DNA of 64,000 bases from Meiothermus ruber DSM 1279 (GCF_000024425.1 NC_013946.1:1426001-1490000), one strand, 5' to 3'. Numbered from the stretch's first letter, positions 23,048 to 30,513 are shown. A program made the numbers and translations. Notes: generated by a model not told the origin, from the letters alone.

Positions 23048-23425
23048 ATGGACGAGAAACTCAACCCGCTGCGCCTGGTGCTGCTGACCGTGCTAATCGG
23101 GTACTTCGCCTTCCTCTTCACCCGGCCCCAGCCCGAAGAACCCCTGGTAACCCAGGTGCCAGCACCGGCCACCACCCCAGCACCTACCGCCACCACCCCC
23201 GCCCCTGCCAACTGCCTGGGCCAGATCACCCAGGTAGCGCAGGGTGTCAACGAAATTCGCCTGACCATCACCGGCTCGGCAGAACGCATCCTGGTCTACA
23301 CCGACCAGGGCAACATCACCGCCGCCACCCCGGAGGTGGGCAGCGGTGGTGAGTACCGCATCCGCACCCCGGGCCCCGCCACCGCCGTGCAGCTCGACGA
23401 CTGCCCGGTGCTCAACTTGAGGTAA
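23048..23425 (+). CDS. Membrane-anchored proline/threonine-rich protein
   Basis: This 125-residue protein has one N-terminal transmembrane helix (LRLVLLTVLIGYFAFLF, about 9-25), a Pro/Thr/Ala linker and a C-terminal beta-rich domain with two cysteines (NCLGQITQVAQGVNEIRLTI to LDDCPVLNLR) that could form a disulfide. A TACCCT box 6 nt before the ATG and lack of a Shine-Dalgarno point to a leaderless start and a new transcription unit. Anchor-linker-domain layout suits a minor virion membrane protein. No family recognised. Confidence 0.7.
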   Translation: MDEKLNPLRLVLLTVLIGYFAFLFTRPQPEEPLVTQVPAPATTPAPTATTPAPANCLGQITQVAQGVNEIRLTITGSAERILVYTDQGNITAATPEVGSGGEYRIRTPGPATAVQLDDCPVLNLR

Positions 23426-23429
23426 GCGC

Positions 23430-23723
23430 ATGGAAGACATACGCAAAGGACGCCCTTCACGCCGCCTGCTCGACCTGGCCTCTCGCAAGCGCGAGCCCGT
23501 TCCGCTAGAAAGCCAACCCCTAGAAATGCTGCTCTACGCCCTTTTCGGGAATCTCCAGGCCGCCCGTTCCATCGGCCAGGCTCTTGGGGGCGACATCCGC
23601 AACATCCACGGCTGGGACATCCGCGACCTGGAATCCCTACCCGGCGTGGGTAGGGGGGTTATTGGCAAGCTGGCAGCGCTGGTGGAAATAGTACGTCGGC
23701 TACACCAAAAGAAAGCGACCTAA
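23430..23723 (+). CDS. RadC N-terminal-like helix-hairpin-helix protein
   Basis: This 97-residue protein resembles only the N-terminal helical part of the RadC/UPF0758 family: a basic start (RKGRPSRRLLDLASRK), PLEMLLYALFGNLQAARSIG, then a helix-hairpin-helix LESLPGVGRGVIGKLAALVE. The JAB metalloprotease domain of RadC is absent, and the gene is not obviously truncated because it ends cleanly. HhH motifs bind DNA non-specifically, so a role in phage DNA handling is plausible. It starts 4 bp after the preceding stop. Confidence 0.7.
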   Translation: MEDIRKGRPSRRLLDLASRKREPVPLESQPLEMLLYALFGNLQAARSIGQALGGDIRNIHGWDIRDLESLPGVGRGVIGKLAALVEIVRRLHQKKAT

Positions 23724-23727
23724 GCCT

Positions 23728-23801
23728 GGGCCGCTTTGCACCGGCAGGTGGGCAAGCCCACCTGCACCGTCGTTTTGCACCTCCGCTCTGCGCTTGATTC
23801 T
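23728..23801 (+). promoter_or_regulatory. Candidate virion-operon promoter region, copy A
   Basis: It contains GGGCCGCTTTG (23728-23738), a perfect 10-bp dyad GCAGGTGGGC-AA-GCCCACCTGC (23744-23765), then CGTTTTGCACCT (23771-23782) with TGCGCTTG starting 18 nt from its first base. The same elements, with the last two at identical spacing, recur upstream of the capsid genes (27270-27317). TTTGCA-16-GATTCT could serve as -35/-10. Confidence 0.5.
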
Positions 23802-23828
23802 GCAGCGCAACCGGGCAAGCCTGAAAGC

Positions 23829-24341
23829 ATGGCTTTTCAACGCGTGCCTGTAAATTCAGACAAGCCACTTGGGCCGGGCACCTATGAGATCGTATTAGCC
23901 CACCAAAGTGGCGATATTTCGCGGGTAACCCGATCCGACCTAGAACGAGCGCTGCAAGCAAAATACGGCTCGAGTATAAAAGTGTTGGACTGGGGTAAAA
24001 AAGGCAGCGACCTGGTGATCCGGCTCCAGGTAACCGCCACCCCCACCGCCTCCACCTCGGGGGCCCAGGATCCGTGGGCCATAACCCCGGCCTTAAGCTG
24101 GTATACCCCGGATGACCTGATCCAGCCCGCCTTCCTTCCCGCGCTGCCAGCCATTTTCACCGCAGCAGCGGTCATAGCGATTCTGTATCTAACCTGGCGC
24201 ATCGTAGCCACCATCAAAGAGACCGTGCAGCTCGTGCCCGAGCCGGCCCGCTCGGTAGCGGTCACTGGCTCCGGCGTGGGCCTAGCCGCCCTGGGCATAG
24301 GCGTTCTGGCCCTGGCGGTTTGGCCCAGAGGCAGGAGGTAA
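23829..24341 (+). CDS. Provirus membrane protein with two C-terminal helices
   Basis: This 170-residue protein has an N-terminal soluble domain (YEIVLAHQSGDISRVTRSDL, VLDWGKKGSDLVIRLQVTAT), then hydrophobic helices at about 108-128 (FLPALPAIFTAAAVIAILYL) and 147-166 (VGLAALGIGVLALAVW). The frame is open to 23736, but the ATG at 23829 lies downstream of the candidate promoter. As first gene of a structural unit it is a likely virion membrane component, an inference from position and topology. Confidence 0.7.
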   Translation: MAFQRVPVNSDKPLGPGTYEIVLAHQSGDISRVTRSDLERALQAKYGSSIKVLDWGKKGSDLVIRLQVTATPTASTSGAQDPWAITPALSWYTPDDLIQPAFLPALPAIFTAAAVIAILYLTWRIVATIKETVQLVPEPARSVAVTGSGVGLAALGIGVLALAVWPRGRR

Positions 24342-24344
24342 ACC

Positions 24345-24758
24345 ATGACCCTAAGGCTGCCAGAACCACTGTTGGCAGAACCGGTGGAGATGCCAGCTTT
24401 GCAACCCGAAGCGCCCCGCCAGGTGGAGGCCGTTCCCCTGGGGCCAGACGAACTCGATCCCGTTGTGACCCAGGCAGTGGAATCACAGCCCGAGGTATCC
24501 ATGCCAAAAACAGCGGCGGTTGAAAACGAAAACCCTTCGGAAAAGGTTTCCAAAGAAAAAGCCGAGCCTGCCAACCCCAAACCTACTCCCAAATCTGTTC
24601 AGGGGTACGCCGTGGCCGTTCTGGGTGCGGTGCTGGTAGTGGCTGCGGCAGTCCTGGGTATGAAAGGAGGCACCGGTGCAACAACCCCCTGTGGGAACTG
24701 CGGCGGAAACAGAACCGGCGGTTCTGCGGTTTCCGGATCCGGCCCCATCATCTACTGA
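24345..24758 (+). CDS. Single-pass membrane protein with Pro/Glu-rich domain and Gly-rich tail
   Basis: This 137-residue protein begins with a Pro/Glu-rich region of low complexity (about 1-85), followed by a transmembrane helix (VAVLGAVLVVAAAVLGM) and a glycine/cysteine tail TTPCGNCGGNRTGGSAVSG. The CGNC pair could form a disulfide. It starts 3 bp after the previous gene. Its 3' end overlaps the next gene by 83 bp in another frame. It is probably a virion membrane protein; no family recognised. Confidence 0.65.
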   Translation: MTLRLPEPLLAEPVEMPALQPEAPRQVEAVPLGPDELDPVVTQAVESQPEVSMPKTAAVENENPSEKVSKEKAEPANPKPTPKSVQGYAVAVLGAVLVVAAAVLGMKGGTGATTPCGNCGGNRTGGSAVSGSGPIIY

Positions 24759-25209
24759 CGAAGGCTTCCAGAACATAGAAGACAACCAGGGGGAGGCCTC
24801 TTTTTCCGACCTTCCCCCCGAACCCCCATCCATCGAACCCTTTACCGGGGCCGATCTGGTTCAGGGGGCTACCTGGATGCTAATCCTGGGGCTGAGGCTG
24901 CAAACCCAGGAAGAAGTGGAAGCCTTCACCCGGGCTTTTCAGGGGGGCGTACTCCCCATGCTCCCTCCCGCACCAGTGCTGGACGCGCTCAAGGTGGGGG
25001 AGGCCCTGGCCGCCTACGGCATCGGCAAGAACCGCCTGCCGCTGCAAGGGGGCGTGGAGCATCTGCCCCCCTGGCTGCGCATCCTGCTGGGGGCGGGGGT
25101 GATGGCCATGAGCGTCTACGGAGGTATGCGTGCAGTTCAGGAAATACGGGCTCGGAGTGCTCCTAATCCTCCTGCTGGGGGTAGTGCTGATGAACCAGCC
25201 CAGGCCTAG
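24676..25209 (+). CDS. Provirus protein with one C-terminal membrane helix
   Basis: This 177-residue protein starts at a GTG with a strong AAAGGAGG 6 nt upstream, inside the previous gene. It has an acidic proline-rich N-terminus (DLPPEPPSIEPFTGADLV), a helical core and a hydrophobic segment WLRILLGAGVMAMSVYGGMR near residues 136-155. Its end overlaps the amidase gene by 80 bp. The two long overlaps show dense packing typical of small viral genomes. Function unknown, likely structural. Confidence 0.68.
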   Translation: MQQPPVGTAAETEPAVLRFPDPAPSSTDEGFQNIEDNQGEASFSDLPPEPPSIEPFTGADLVQGATWMLILGLRLQTQEEVEAFTRAFQGGVLPMLPPAPVLDALKVGEALAAYGIGKNRLPLQGGVEHLPPWLRILLGAGVMAMSVYGGMRAVQEIRARSAPNPPAGGSADEPAQA

Positions 25210-25726
25210 AAAAAGTGCATATCTGGTTTTAGACCCTGGGCACGGTGGGCGCGACCCTGGGGCGGTGGATCCCAATTCGGGAACCCGCGAAAGCGATCTC
25301 AACCTGGCGCAGGCCCTCACCCTCAAGGAGTACCTGGTGGCCCTGGGCTACACGGTGGGCTTCACCCGCACCACAGACGTGTTTGTGCCGCTGGCCGAGA
25401 GAACCCGCATGGCCCAGGCGCAGGGAGCCCGGGTTTTTGTCAGTGTGCACCACGACACCCCCACCGCTCCGGGCCCTGGGGTGTACTATTCCGCGCATCC
25501 GCTATCCCGGAGCCTGGCTGAACGGATTGCCGCAGTTCTGAGAGGGGCATGGGTTCGCCCTTCATCTGCCAGTCGGTTTGGCCGGCTCTACATTGACGAC
25601 TTTCCAGGCCCGGCGGTGCTGGTGGAGTTTGGCCCCACGCGCCCTGTTTCGCGGGAAGAGCGGATTGCACGGGCTCAAGCCGTCGCGTCTCCTATAGCGT
25701 CCTACGTGCAGGAGGTAGTGGTGTGA
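25130..25726 (+). CDS. N-acetylmuramoyl-L-alanine amidase, Amidase_3 type
   Basis: This 198-residue peptidoglycan hydrolase has an N-terminal membrane anchor (LGVLLILLLGVVLM, about 8-21) and an AmiC-like zinc amidase domain: H38 in DPGHGGRDPGA, E54 in RESDLNLA, H107/H108 in SVHHD and catalytic E166 in VLVEFGP. It cuts the amide bond between muramic acid and the stem peptide. The anchor suggests either entry-stage cell-wall penetration from the virion membrane or lysis. It starts with GTG after GGAGG and overlaps the next gene by 4 bp. Confidence 0.92.
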   Translation: MQFRKYGLGVLLILLLGVVLMNQPRPRKSAYLVLDPGHGGRDPGAVDPNSGTRESDLNLAQALTLKEYLVALGYTVGFTRTTDVFVPLAERTRMAQAQGARVFVSVHHDTPTAPGPGVYYSAHPLSRSLAERIAAVLRGAWVRPSSASRFGRLYIDDFPGPAVLVEFGPTRPVSREERIARAQAVASPIASYVQEVVV

Positions 25727-25917
25727 ATTTTGATGCCATCAAAAACAACGTCTTCCCCATCGCCGTGCTGGCCGGTAGCCTCTACCTGGGCCTGGGCCGC
25801 CTAAAGAACCTGCGCGAAGGGCAGGGCTGCCCCAAGTGCGAGACCGCCCAGGCCGTGGTCGCCTTCGCCCTGGCCGCCTGGGCAGGGTGGGAGCTGTGGC
25901 AAAGCTACCAAGCCTAA
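25723..25917 (+). CDS. Small two-helix membrane protein with CPKC motif
   Basis: This 64-residue protein has a first hydrophobic helix (VFPIAVLAGSLYLGLG), a basic loop, a CPKC pair and a second hydrophobic helix (TAQAVVAFALAAWAGWELW). The GTG start overlaps the amidase stop by 4 bp and is preceded by GGAGG. Pairing with the amidase and size suggest a holin or a virion membrane protein. The cysteine pair could bind a metal or form a disulfide. Confidence 0.65.
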   Translation: MNFDAIKNNVFPIAVLAGSLYLGLGRLKNLREGQGCPKCETAQAVVAFALAAWAGWELWQSYQA

Positions 25918-25931
25918 GCTATTCTGGAAAT

Positions 25932-26141
25932 ATGGCCTTACCTGCTGCACTAGAAAAAGAACTCGAGCGCTTCAAGAAAGAATATGGTCCAGGTTGGAGT
26001 CAAAAAGCAGTTCGCCTTCTGGAAGAAGAAATCAAGCGTAAAAAAGCCAAAAAGAAACTGGCCGAATTCATGAAAGCGACAAGTGGACGGATCAAACTAA
26101 GCGAAAAGGAAATCTTCCAACGCCTTGAAAATCGTTCTTGA
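25932..26141 (+). CDS. Antitoxin of a PIN-type toxin-antitoxin pair
   Basis: This 69-residue, very basic and acidic helical protein (KELERFKKEYGPGWSQKAVR, LLEEEIKRKKAKKKLAEFMK) lies directly upstream of and overlaps a PIN-domain gene by 17 bp. Size, charge and order fit an antitoxin, although I cannot name its DNA-binding fold. A TATTCT box 6 nt before the ATG with TGGCAA 17 bp further upstream suggests a leaderless promoter of its own. The composition is more AT-rich than adjacent virion genes, pointing to separate acquisition. Confidence 0.7.
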   Translation: MALPAALEKELERFKKEYGPGWSQKAVRLLEEEIKRKKAKKKLAEFMKATSGRIKLSEKEIFQRLENRS

Positions 26142-26547
26142 CACTAATGTACTCATCGCTGCCTTGCTGAAAAAAGGCAAAGCCTATCGCTTGGTAGTCA
26201 CTTTCGGTCTGGAAAAAGAACGCTTTGAAATTGTCACTGCCATTGAGCAACTAAATGAACTCAAACGGGTGCTACGGGAAAAATTCCCTGGGGTGTTATC
26301 TCCCCAAGAGATAGGACACTTCATCTCGCTTTTTCGACAAGCAGCAATCCTGGTGCGGCCCACTCAAGGGGTTAAAGCTTCGCCTGACCCGGATGACGAC
26401 ATCATCTTGGCTATCGCGGTAGCCAGCAAAGCTGATTACCTCGTCAGCGGAGATAAAAACCATCTACTGCAACTCAAAAAAATCAACAGCACAAAAATCG
26501 TCAGCCTTTCCTGGTTATTGAAAAAAATCGCACCCTATGGCCGGTAG
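26125..26547 (+). CDS. PIN-domain toxin, VapC-like
   Basis: This 140-residue PIN nuclease (COG1569-like) has first acidic residue D6 in IVLDTNVLIAALL, then a conserved glutamate in TAIEQLNELKRVL and the aspartates of SPDPDDDIILAIAVASKADY (about 103-110), and VSGDKNHLL. Such toxins cut RNA when freed from their antitoxin. It uses a TTG start overlapping the antitoxin gene. Its end overlaps the packaging ATPase by 11 bp, so the pair is inserted in the virion gene chain rather than beside the repressor. Confidence 0.85.
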   Translation: MKIVLDTNVLIAALLKKGKAYRLVVTFGLEKERFEIVTAIEQLNELKRVLREKFPGVLSPQEIGHFISLFRQAAILVRPTQGVKASPDPDDDIILAIAVASKADYLVSGDKNHLLQLKKINSTKIVSLSWLLKKIAPYGR

Positions 26548-27211
26548 ACAGACCTTCCGCATCCTCATCGTGGGCAAGTCGGGGTCGGGGAAGTCCACCC
26601 TGGCCCGTCAAATCCTGCTTCGCATGATGGGGCGCTTCCGAAAGCTGGTCATCGTCAACCGCAAAACGGAGTTCTCCGACCTTTGCGAGGCCCGCTTCCG
26701 GGTAAAGGAAGAAGGCGATCCAAGCCGGGCCCTGCGGCGTCACAGCAGGGTCTTCTTCCACGTCACGGGCTACGACCCGCGCGCTTTCCTGGATGCCCTG
26801 GGAGCGGAGATCATGCGCCAGCGGGATGTTTTGTTGCTGGTGGACGAGGCCTACCACTTCTTCCCCCGGGGGGCGGTGCCCAAGGGACTGTTTGAGGTGC
26901 TCACCGGGGGGCGCGAGGCCGGGCACAACGCCATCTTCGTGACCCAGATGCTCCAGGGCCTCACCGGGGGGATAGACCCCGGCGTGCGCAAGCAGGCCTC
27001 CCACCTGGTCACCTTCCGGGTCACCGAGCCCAACGACGTGCGGGCAGTTTCCGAGCACTTCCCCGAGCTGGGCGAGCGGGTGCGCACCCTGGCCCGCCCG
27101 GACGACGGCCTGCCCCCGGAGTACGGTGTAAAGAACCTGGATCGGGAAGAGGGGGGCCTGGTGCTGCGCAACCCCCAAAACCCCCGGCGCAGGATGTGGG
27201 TGCGTTTGTAG
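26537..27211 (+). CDS. Genome-packaging ATPase, A32/FtsK-HerA-like
   Basis: This 224-residue P-loop ATPase has Walker A GKSGSGKST (13-21), Walker B LLLVDEAYHFFP (99-110) and a sensor FVTQMLQG (134-141) with polar residue after the beta strand, the pattern of packaging ATPases in membrane-containing double-jelly-roll and vertical single-jelly-roll viruses. No zonula-occludens-type membrane helix is present, so it is not an inovirus Zot. It powers insertion of DNA into a preformed capsid. It lies two genes ahead of the paired capsid proteins, as in P23-77. A strong terminator follows. Confidence 0.88.
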   Translation: MAGRQTFRILIVGKSGSGKSTLARQILLRMMGRFRKLVIVNRKTEFSDLCEARFRVKEEGDPSRALRRHSRVFFHVTGYDPRAFLDALGAEIMRQRDVLLLVDEAYHFFPRGAVPKGLFEVLTGGREAGHNAIFVTQMLQGLTGGIDPGVRKQASHLVTFRVTEPNDVRAVSEHFPELGERVRTLARPDDGLPPEYGVKNLDREEGGLVLRNPQNPRRRMWVRL

Positions 27212-27226
27212 AGCCAGACGCAACAA

Positions 27227-27268
27227 GTACACCCCGGCAGGTCAAAGCAGCCTGCCGGGGTGTACTTT
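27227..27268 (+). terminator. 15-bp perfect hairpin after the packaging ATPase
   Basis: GTACACCCCGGCAGG pairs exactly with CCTGCCGGGGTGTAC around a 9-nt loop, followed by TTTAG. It separates the ATPase unit from the capsid unit. The weak T-run makes it a partial terminator or processing site. Confidence 0.65.
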
Positions 27269-27269
27269 A

Positions 27270-27317
27270 GGGCCGCTTTGACCTGCCGCTTTGCACCTTC
27301 CCCTTGCGCTTGCTTTT
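27270..27317 (+). promoter_or_regulatory. Candidate virion-operon promoter region, copy B
   Basis: GGGCCGCTTTG (27270-27280), CGCTTTGCACCT (27287-27298) and TGCGCTTG (27305-27312) repeat the elements found before the gene at 23829. The last two have identical 18-nt start-to-start spacing. It lies between the hairpin and the capsid operon, 43 nt before its first ATG. Confidence 0.5.
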
Positions 27318-27359
27318 CAGGCCAGCGGCTGCCCACGCTGGTATCGGTAAGGAGGAGTA

Positions 27360-27776
27360 ATGGCGGAACAGGCGGCGATTCAAGCGGGCCGGGACATGCA
27401 AAAGCTAGCCAGCACCTCCAACCCCCTGGAGGTGGTGCAGAACCCAATTGTGGTCGCCACCTCCCTGGGCGTGTTGGGGGCCTATATGGCCCGCAAAACC
27501 ATCTACACCAGTCGGCGTGACCTGTTTGGCTGGGCCGCTAAGGGCCCGGACGGCAAGGTGCGCTACTACAAGGTGGGCAGCGACGGAAAGCCCACCACCA
27601 CGGAAGTGCCCAACGCCTACACCAATCGGCTGCTGCTGAACCTGGGCGGCGTTCTACTCGGAACCCTGCTCATCAACAACAAGCTGACCGATGACCCCAT
27701 GGTGGACTACATCGGTCTGGGAGTCGCGGCAGGGTCGTTTGCAAATTTGGTCATGACCCTGCTGGCCATTGACTAG
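27360..27776 (+). CDS. Virion membrane protein candidate, first gene of capsid operon
   Basis: This 138-residue protein has an N-terminal helical part (MAEQAAIQAGRDMQKLAS), a hydrophobic stretch NPIVVATSLGVLGAYMA, a lysine/glycine-rich central loop, and two further hydrophobic segments (LLLNLGGVLLGTLLI, YIGLGVAAGSFANLVMTLLA). It has an excellent AAGGAGGAG ribosome site, expected for an abundant product. It precedes the two capsid genes by 15 bp. It is probably a major protein of the internal membrane; exact homology to a named P23-77 protein cannot be set by eye. Confidence 0.75.
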   Translation: MAEQAAIQAGRDMQKLASTSNPLEVVQNPIVVATSLGVLGAYMARKTIYTSRRDLFGWAAKGPDGKVRYYKVGSDGKPTTTEVPNAYTNRLLLNLGGVLLGTLLINNKLTDDPMVDYIGLGVAAGSFANLVMTLLAID

Positions 27777-27791
27777 TGATTAGGAGGAAAC

Positions 27792-28301
27792 ATGCAGGAG
27801 GCTTTTAACCGCATCAAAACCATTCGGCCCAGCGCCCGCCCCATCACCCTGATCAAGGGCGGCCCGGATTACCGCGACTACACCGGCAGGCAGCGGGTGA
27901 AGGTGGCGGAGTTCGTGGTGCCCCAGGGGGCTTCGTGGGTTATCGCCAACCCCCTGCCCGTGGTGCTGAAGCTCTACGATACGGGTGGCAACCAGCTCCC
28001 CCACGACACCGACGTTTTCCTGGCCCGCAAGACCCGTGGCTTCGATGCGCCGGAGTTCCTGGGCAAAATCCAGTACGCCGGGTACTACGACCTGAGCGAG
28101 GCGCAACAGCGCGATGCGAAGTACTACCAGAACATCCTCGCCACCCTGAGCCCGGCCAAGGGCGGGGTAACCCCCCAGGGCTTTGCCTTCCGGGAGGGGG
28201 ACATTCTGGAAGTTTACGTGGAATCCAGCGCGACGCCTGCCCTGGCCGACGCCCGTACCCGGATCGAACTGCCGGTGGGCGTGGACAACTCCACTATCTA
28301 G
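27792..28301 (+). CDS. Small major capsid protein candidate, VP16-like
   Basis: This 169-residue (~19 kDa), beta-rich soluble protein has no membrane helix. It shows alternating strands typical of a single jelly roll: [56 protein letters not shown] and [10 protein letters not shown]. Size and position directly before a 291-residue partner match the small major capsid protein VP16 of phage P23-77 (~19 kDa). AGGAGG precedes the ATG. The fold assignment is from order, size and strand pattern, not a structural match. Confidence 0.78.
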   Translation: MQEAFNRIKTIRPSARPITLIKGGPDYRDYTGRQRVKVAEFVVPQGASWVIANPLPVVLKLYDTGGNQLPHDTDVFLARKTRGFDAPEFLGKIQYAGYYDLSEAQQRDAKYYQNILATLSPAKGGVTPQGFAFREGDILEVYVESSATPALADARTRIELPVGVDNSTI

Positions 28302-28313
28302 GCAGGAGGAACA

Positions 28314-29189
28314 ATGGCTATCCTGGATAACCTTGGCAACCTGCTTCGGCGTGGCCTGGACACCTTTCGTGATTTGCCCCGCCTGGAAACCTCGAACTCC
28401 CAGCAGGCGGCTGCACCAGTTCGCCCGGCACCCGCAGCGGTGCAGATGAGCGACTGGGCCTTCGCCTGGATTGACGGGGAGGACATCGAAAGTACTGGCT
28501 TCCCCTACCGGGCCAACGAGTGGTTTCCGCTGGCCCAGATGCGCACCCCCGAGACCGCCCACTTCCGCGTTATGGCGGGGGAGAAACGCTTGCGCGTCTA
28601 CCTGAAGGGGCAGCAGACCGTGGCCGGGCAGAACCTGGGCGCACCCCAGGCCCGCACCGTCAACCTGCCCTACCTGATCCAGAGCGCCCAGGGGGCCCCC
28701 ACCCTGCCCTCTGCCTACCACCCCGACGTGGCGGTATGGGCCCAGGTGGGTGGGGTGTGGCAAAAACTCGTTATTACCAGCGTGAACTACGCCGGCGGCC
28801 AGGTAACATTCACCGAGCCGGCGGGGGTGCCCACCACCAGCAACATCGAGATTTACTACACCCATGCCGACGGCCAGTTCCGCTTCCGGGTGGCCCGGGA
28901 CGCGGGCGGGATTGACGATAGTGTAGCGACGGTGTTCAACCAGTCCTTCGGCACCATGCACTCGGTTGACCAGAACAACCTGGAAACCATGCTGGCCTGG
29001 CCGCAGCAGGTGGAGCTGGTGCCGGGCACCCGGCTGGTGCTCGAGGTACGCACCACCCAGGTGCCCATGGTCTGGAACGACCGGGCGGGCCACTACGTCC
29101 ACATCGCGGCCCTGGCCCGCCGGGTGCAGGTGCTGGATAAGGGCCAGATCAACCGCCTGGCCGAGCTGGAGAACCGGGCGGGGCTGTAA
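28314..29189 (+). CDS. Large major capsid protein candidate, VP17-like
   Basis: This 291-residue (~32 kDa) protein is beta-rich, with an N-terminal amphipathic helix (LDNLGNLLRRGLDTFRDL) and long strand series (HFRVMAGEKRLRVYLKGQQT, QKLVITSVNYAGGQVTFTEP, QQVELVPGTRLVLEVRTTQV). It closely matches the ~32 kDa major capsid protein VP17 of P23-77, which forms T=28 lattices with the smaller protein. It follows the small capsid gene by 12 bp with AGGAGG, so the two are made together. No membrane helix is seen. Confidence 0.78.
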   Translation: MAILDNLGNLLRRGLDTFRDLPRLETSNSQQAAAPVRPAPAAVQMSDWAFAWIDGEDIESTGFPYRANEWFPLAQMRTPETAHFRVMAGEKRLRVYLKGQQTVAGQNLGAPQARTVNLPYLIQSAQGAPTLPSAYHPDVAVWAQVGGVWQKLVITSVNYAGGQVTFTEPAGVPTTSNIEIYYTHADGQFRFRVARDAGGIDDSVATVFNQSFGTMHSVDQNNLETMLAWPQQVELVPGTRLVLEVRTTQVPMVWNDRAGHYVHIAALARRVQVLDKGQINRLAELENRAGL

Positions 29190-29203
29190 GGAGGGCGTAG
29201 CGT

Positions 29204-29542
29204 ATGAGCTTCAGCACCGGCAACGCCTACCAGATCACCTTCAACGACAACAACCTGGCAACCAGCGGCCCGGCAGAGCCGCCGCTGTGGAAGCAGATCC
29301 TTGGCGGCCTGGGAGATGTGAGTTCCCTGTTAGACCCCTACATCTACACCGACCAGGAAAAGGCCCGGTACGACCTGCTGAAAGCACAGGCCGAAGCCGA
29401 AAAGGCCAGGGCCCTGGCCGAGGCCGAGAAAGCCAGGGCTGCCGGCATCGCGGTGCAACCCCAGCCCGCGGTGCCAGCCTGGGTCTGGGTGGTGGGGGCC
29501 GCCGCGCTGGTACTGGTGTTGGTCTTGATGCTGCGGGATTGA
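29204..29542 (+). CDS. Tail-anchored virion protein with alanine/glutamate coiled coil
   Basis: This 112-residue protein has a soluble N-terminus (GNAYQITFNDNNLATSGPAE), a charged helix with EAEKARALAEAEKARAAG repeats likely to form a coiled coil, and a C-terminal transmembrane helix (VWVVGAAALVLVLVLML) ending in RD. GGAGG stands upstream of the ATG. Directly downstream of the capsid genes, it is likely to link the membrane to the shell. No family recognised. Confidence 0.68.
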   Translation: MSFSTGNAYQITFNDNNLATSGPAEPPLWKQILGGLGDVSSLLDPYIYTDQEKARYDLLKAQAEAEKARALAEAEKARAAGIAVQPQPAVPAWVWVVGAAALVLVLVLMLRD

Positions 29543-29543
29543 G

Positions 29544-29885
29544 ATGGAGTTGCTTGGGTTTCTCGGAAGTGCGCTGGGGGGTCTCTTTGGGTTTCTTGGC
29601 GAAGATCGCAAAGCCAGGGCTATTGAAGAGGCCGCTCGAGCCCAGGTTCAGACCTCGCGGAACCTGGTGGACGGGGCCATTGCCCAGTGGGCCGAGCTGC
29701 GCCGGGCGGAGGAAGCCAAAGCCGCAGCCCAGCGTGACCTGGGCTACTGGCAGGAGGACACCCAGCGCACCCGCATCTACTACAACTACCAGGCCGCTCG
29801 TTCAGGCCAGGCCGCGCTGTTATTGGTTACCGGCGCGGGCCTGCTCGGCGTGATTCTGTGGAGGTTGGGGCGTGAAGCCGATTGA
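29544..29885 (+). CDS. Provirus membrane protein with hydrophobic ends
   Basis: This 113-residue protein has a hydrophobic glycine-rich N-terminus (LLGFLGSALGGLFGFLG), a long charged helix (about 22-88) and a C-terminal transmembrane helix (AALLLVTGAGLLGVILW). It starts 1 bp after the previous stop and overlaps the next gene by 14 bp. The amphipathic N-terminus could insert in membranes. It is probably a structural or membrane-remodelling component of the virion. Confidence 0.65.
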   Translation: MELLGFLGSALGGLFGFLGEDRKARAIEEAARAQVQTSRNLVDGAIAQWAELRRAEEAKAAAQRDLGYWQEDTQRTRIYYNYQAARSGQAALLLVTGAGLLGVILWRLGREAD

Positions 29886-30513
29886 GGTATTCGCTGTTGT
29901 GGGCGCCGGAGGCCTGGCCGCCTTTGGGCTGTACACCTACGCCAGGAGCCGGCCCAAAGCGGAAGAGACGGTGCCCGGCATCCCGCCCCAGGTGCCCACC
30001 CACCCCGGTGTTTCAGGGCAGGAGCGCACCAGTTTGTGCCAGGTGCTCACCGGATACCGCTCCAAATTGAAAGAGTACGAAGACCTGCGGGCCGATGCCG
30101 AAAAAAAGATGCGCGACCTGGAAAGCCTGGCCCAGGGCAACTGCCGCAGTTACGCCCAGGATCCCACCTTCCAGTACCACTGCAACGGCTTTCCAATATG
30201 CGGTATCAACGAATGGTGGACAGTAAGCGGCACCCAGACCAACCAGGACGCCTACAACGCCTGCATGACCTTCCTGCAGGCCGGGGGTGGCCTCGAGCAG
30301 CGCAAACACCCCAAAAAAGAAGGCAGCTCCTGGGACGATACCTGGGCGGACATTGACCGCATCAACAGCCAGATCGGGGCCGCCTATAACCAGGTGCAGA
30401 ATCTGCGCAACCAGTACCAGGAGGCCCAGCGCCAGGCGGAAGAAGCGCGGCAGCAGATCAACAACCTGCGCCGCCGGATTGCTGATCTGGAAGCCCAGGG
30501 GGTGTTTTGCTGA
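29872..30513 (+). CDS. Membrane-anchored cysteine-rich coiled-coil protein, candidate minor virion protein
   Basis: This 213-residue protein has an N-terminal transmembrane helix (EVFAVVGAGGLAAFGLYTYA), a linker, two coiled-coil stretches (KLKEYEDLRADAEKKMRDLE; NQVQNLRNQYQEAQRQAEEA) and between them a cysteine-bearing loop (NCRSYAQDPTFQYHCNGFPI and CGINEWWTV, CMTFLQAGG) that could be disulfide-bonded. A GTG start overlaps the previous gene. The layout, anchor then rod with a folded loop, suits a vertex or spike stalk. No named family recognised. Confidence 0.65.
   Translation: MKPIEVFAVVGAGGLAAFGLYTYARSRPKAEETVPGIPPQVPTHPGVSGQERTSLCQVLTGYRSKLKEYEDLRADAEKKMRDLESLAQGNCRSYAQDPTFQYHCNGFPICGINEWWTVSGTQTNQDAYNACMTFLQAGGGLEQRKHPKKEGSSWDDTWADIDRINSQIGAAYNQVQNLRNQYQEAQRQAEEARQQINNLRRRIADLEAQGVFC

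Noticed and set aside
26537-27211. Inovirus Zot-type morphogenesis protein
   Set aside because: No C-terminal membrane helix or secretin-type partners; motif pattern and neighbouring capsid-sized genes fit an A32-like packaging ATPase.
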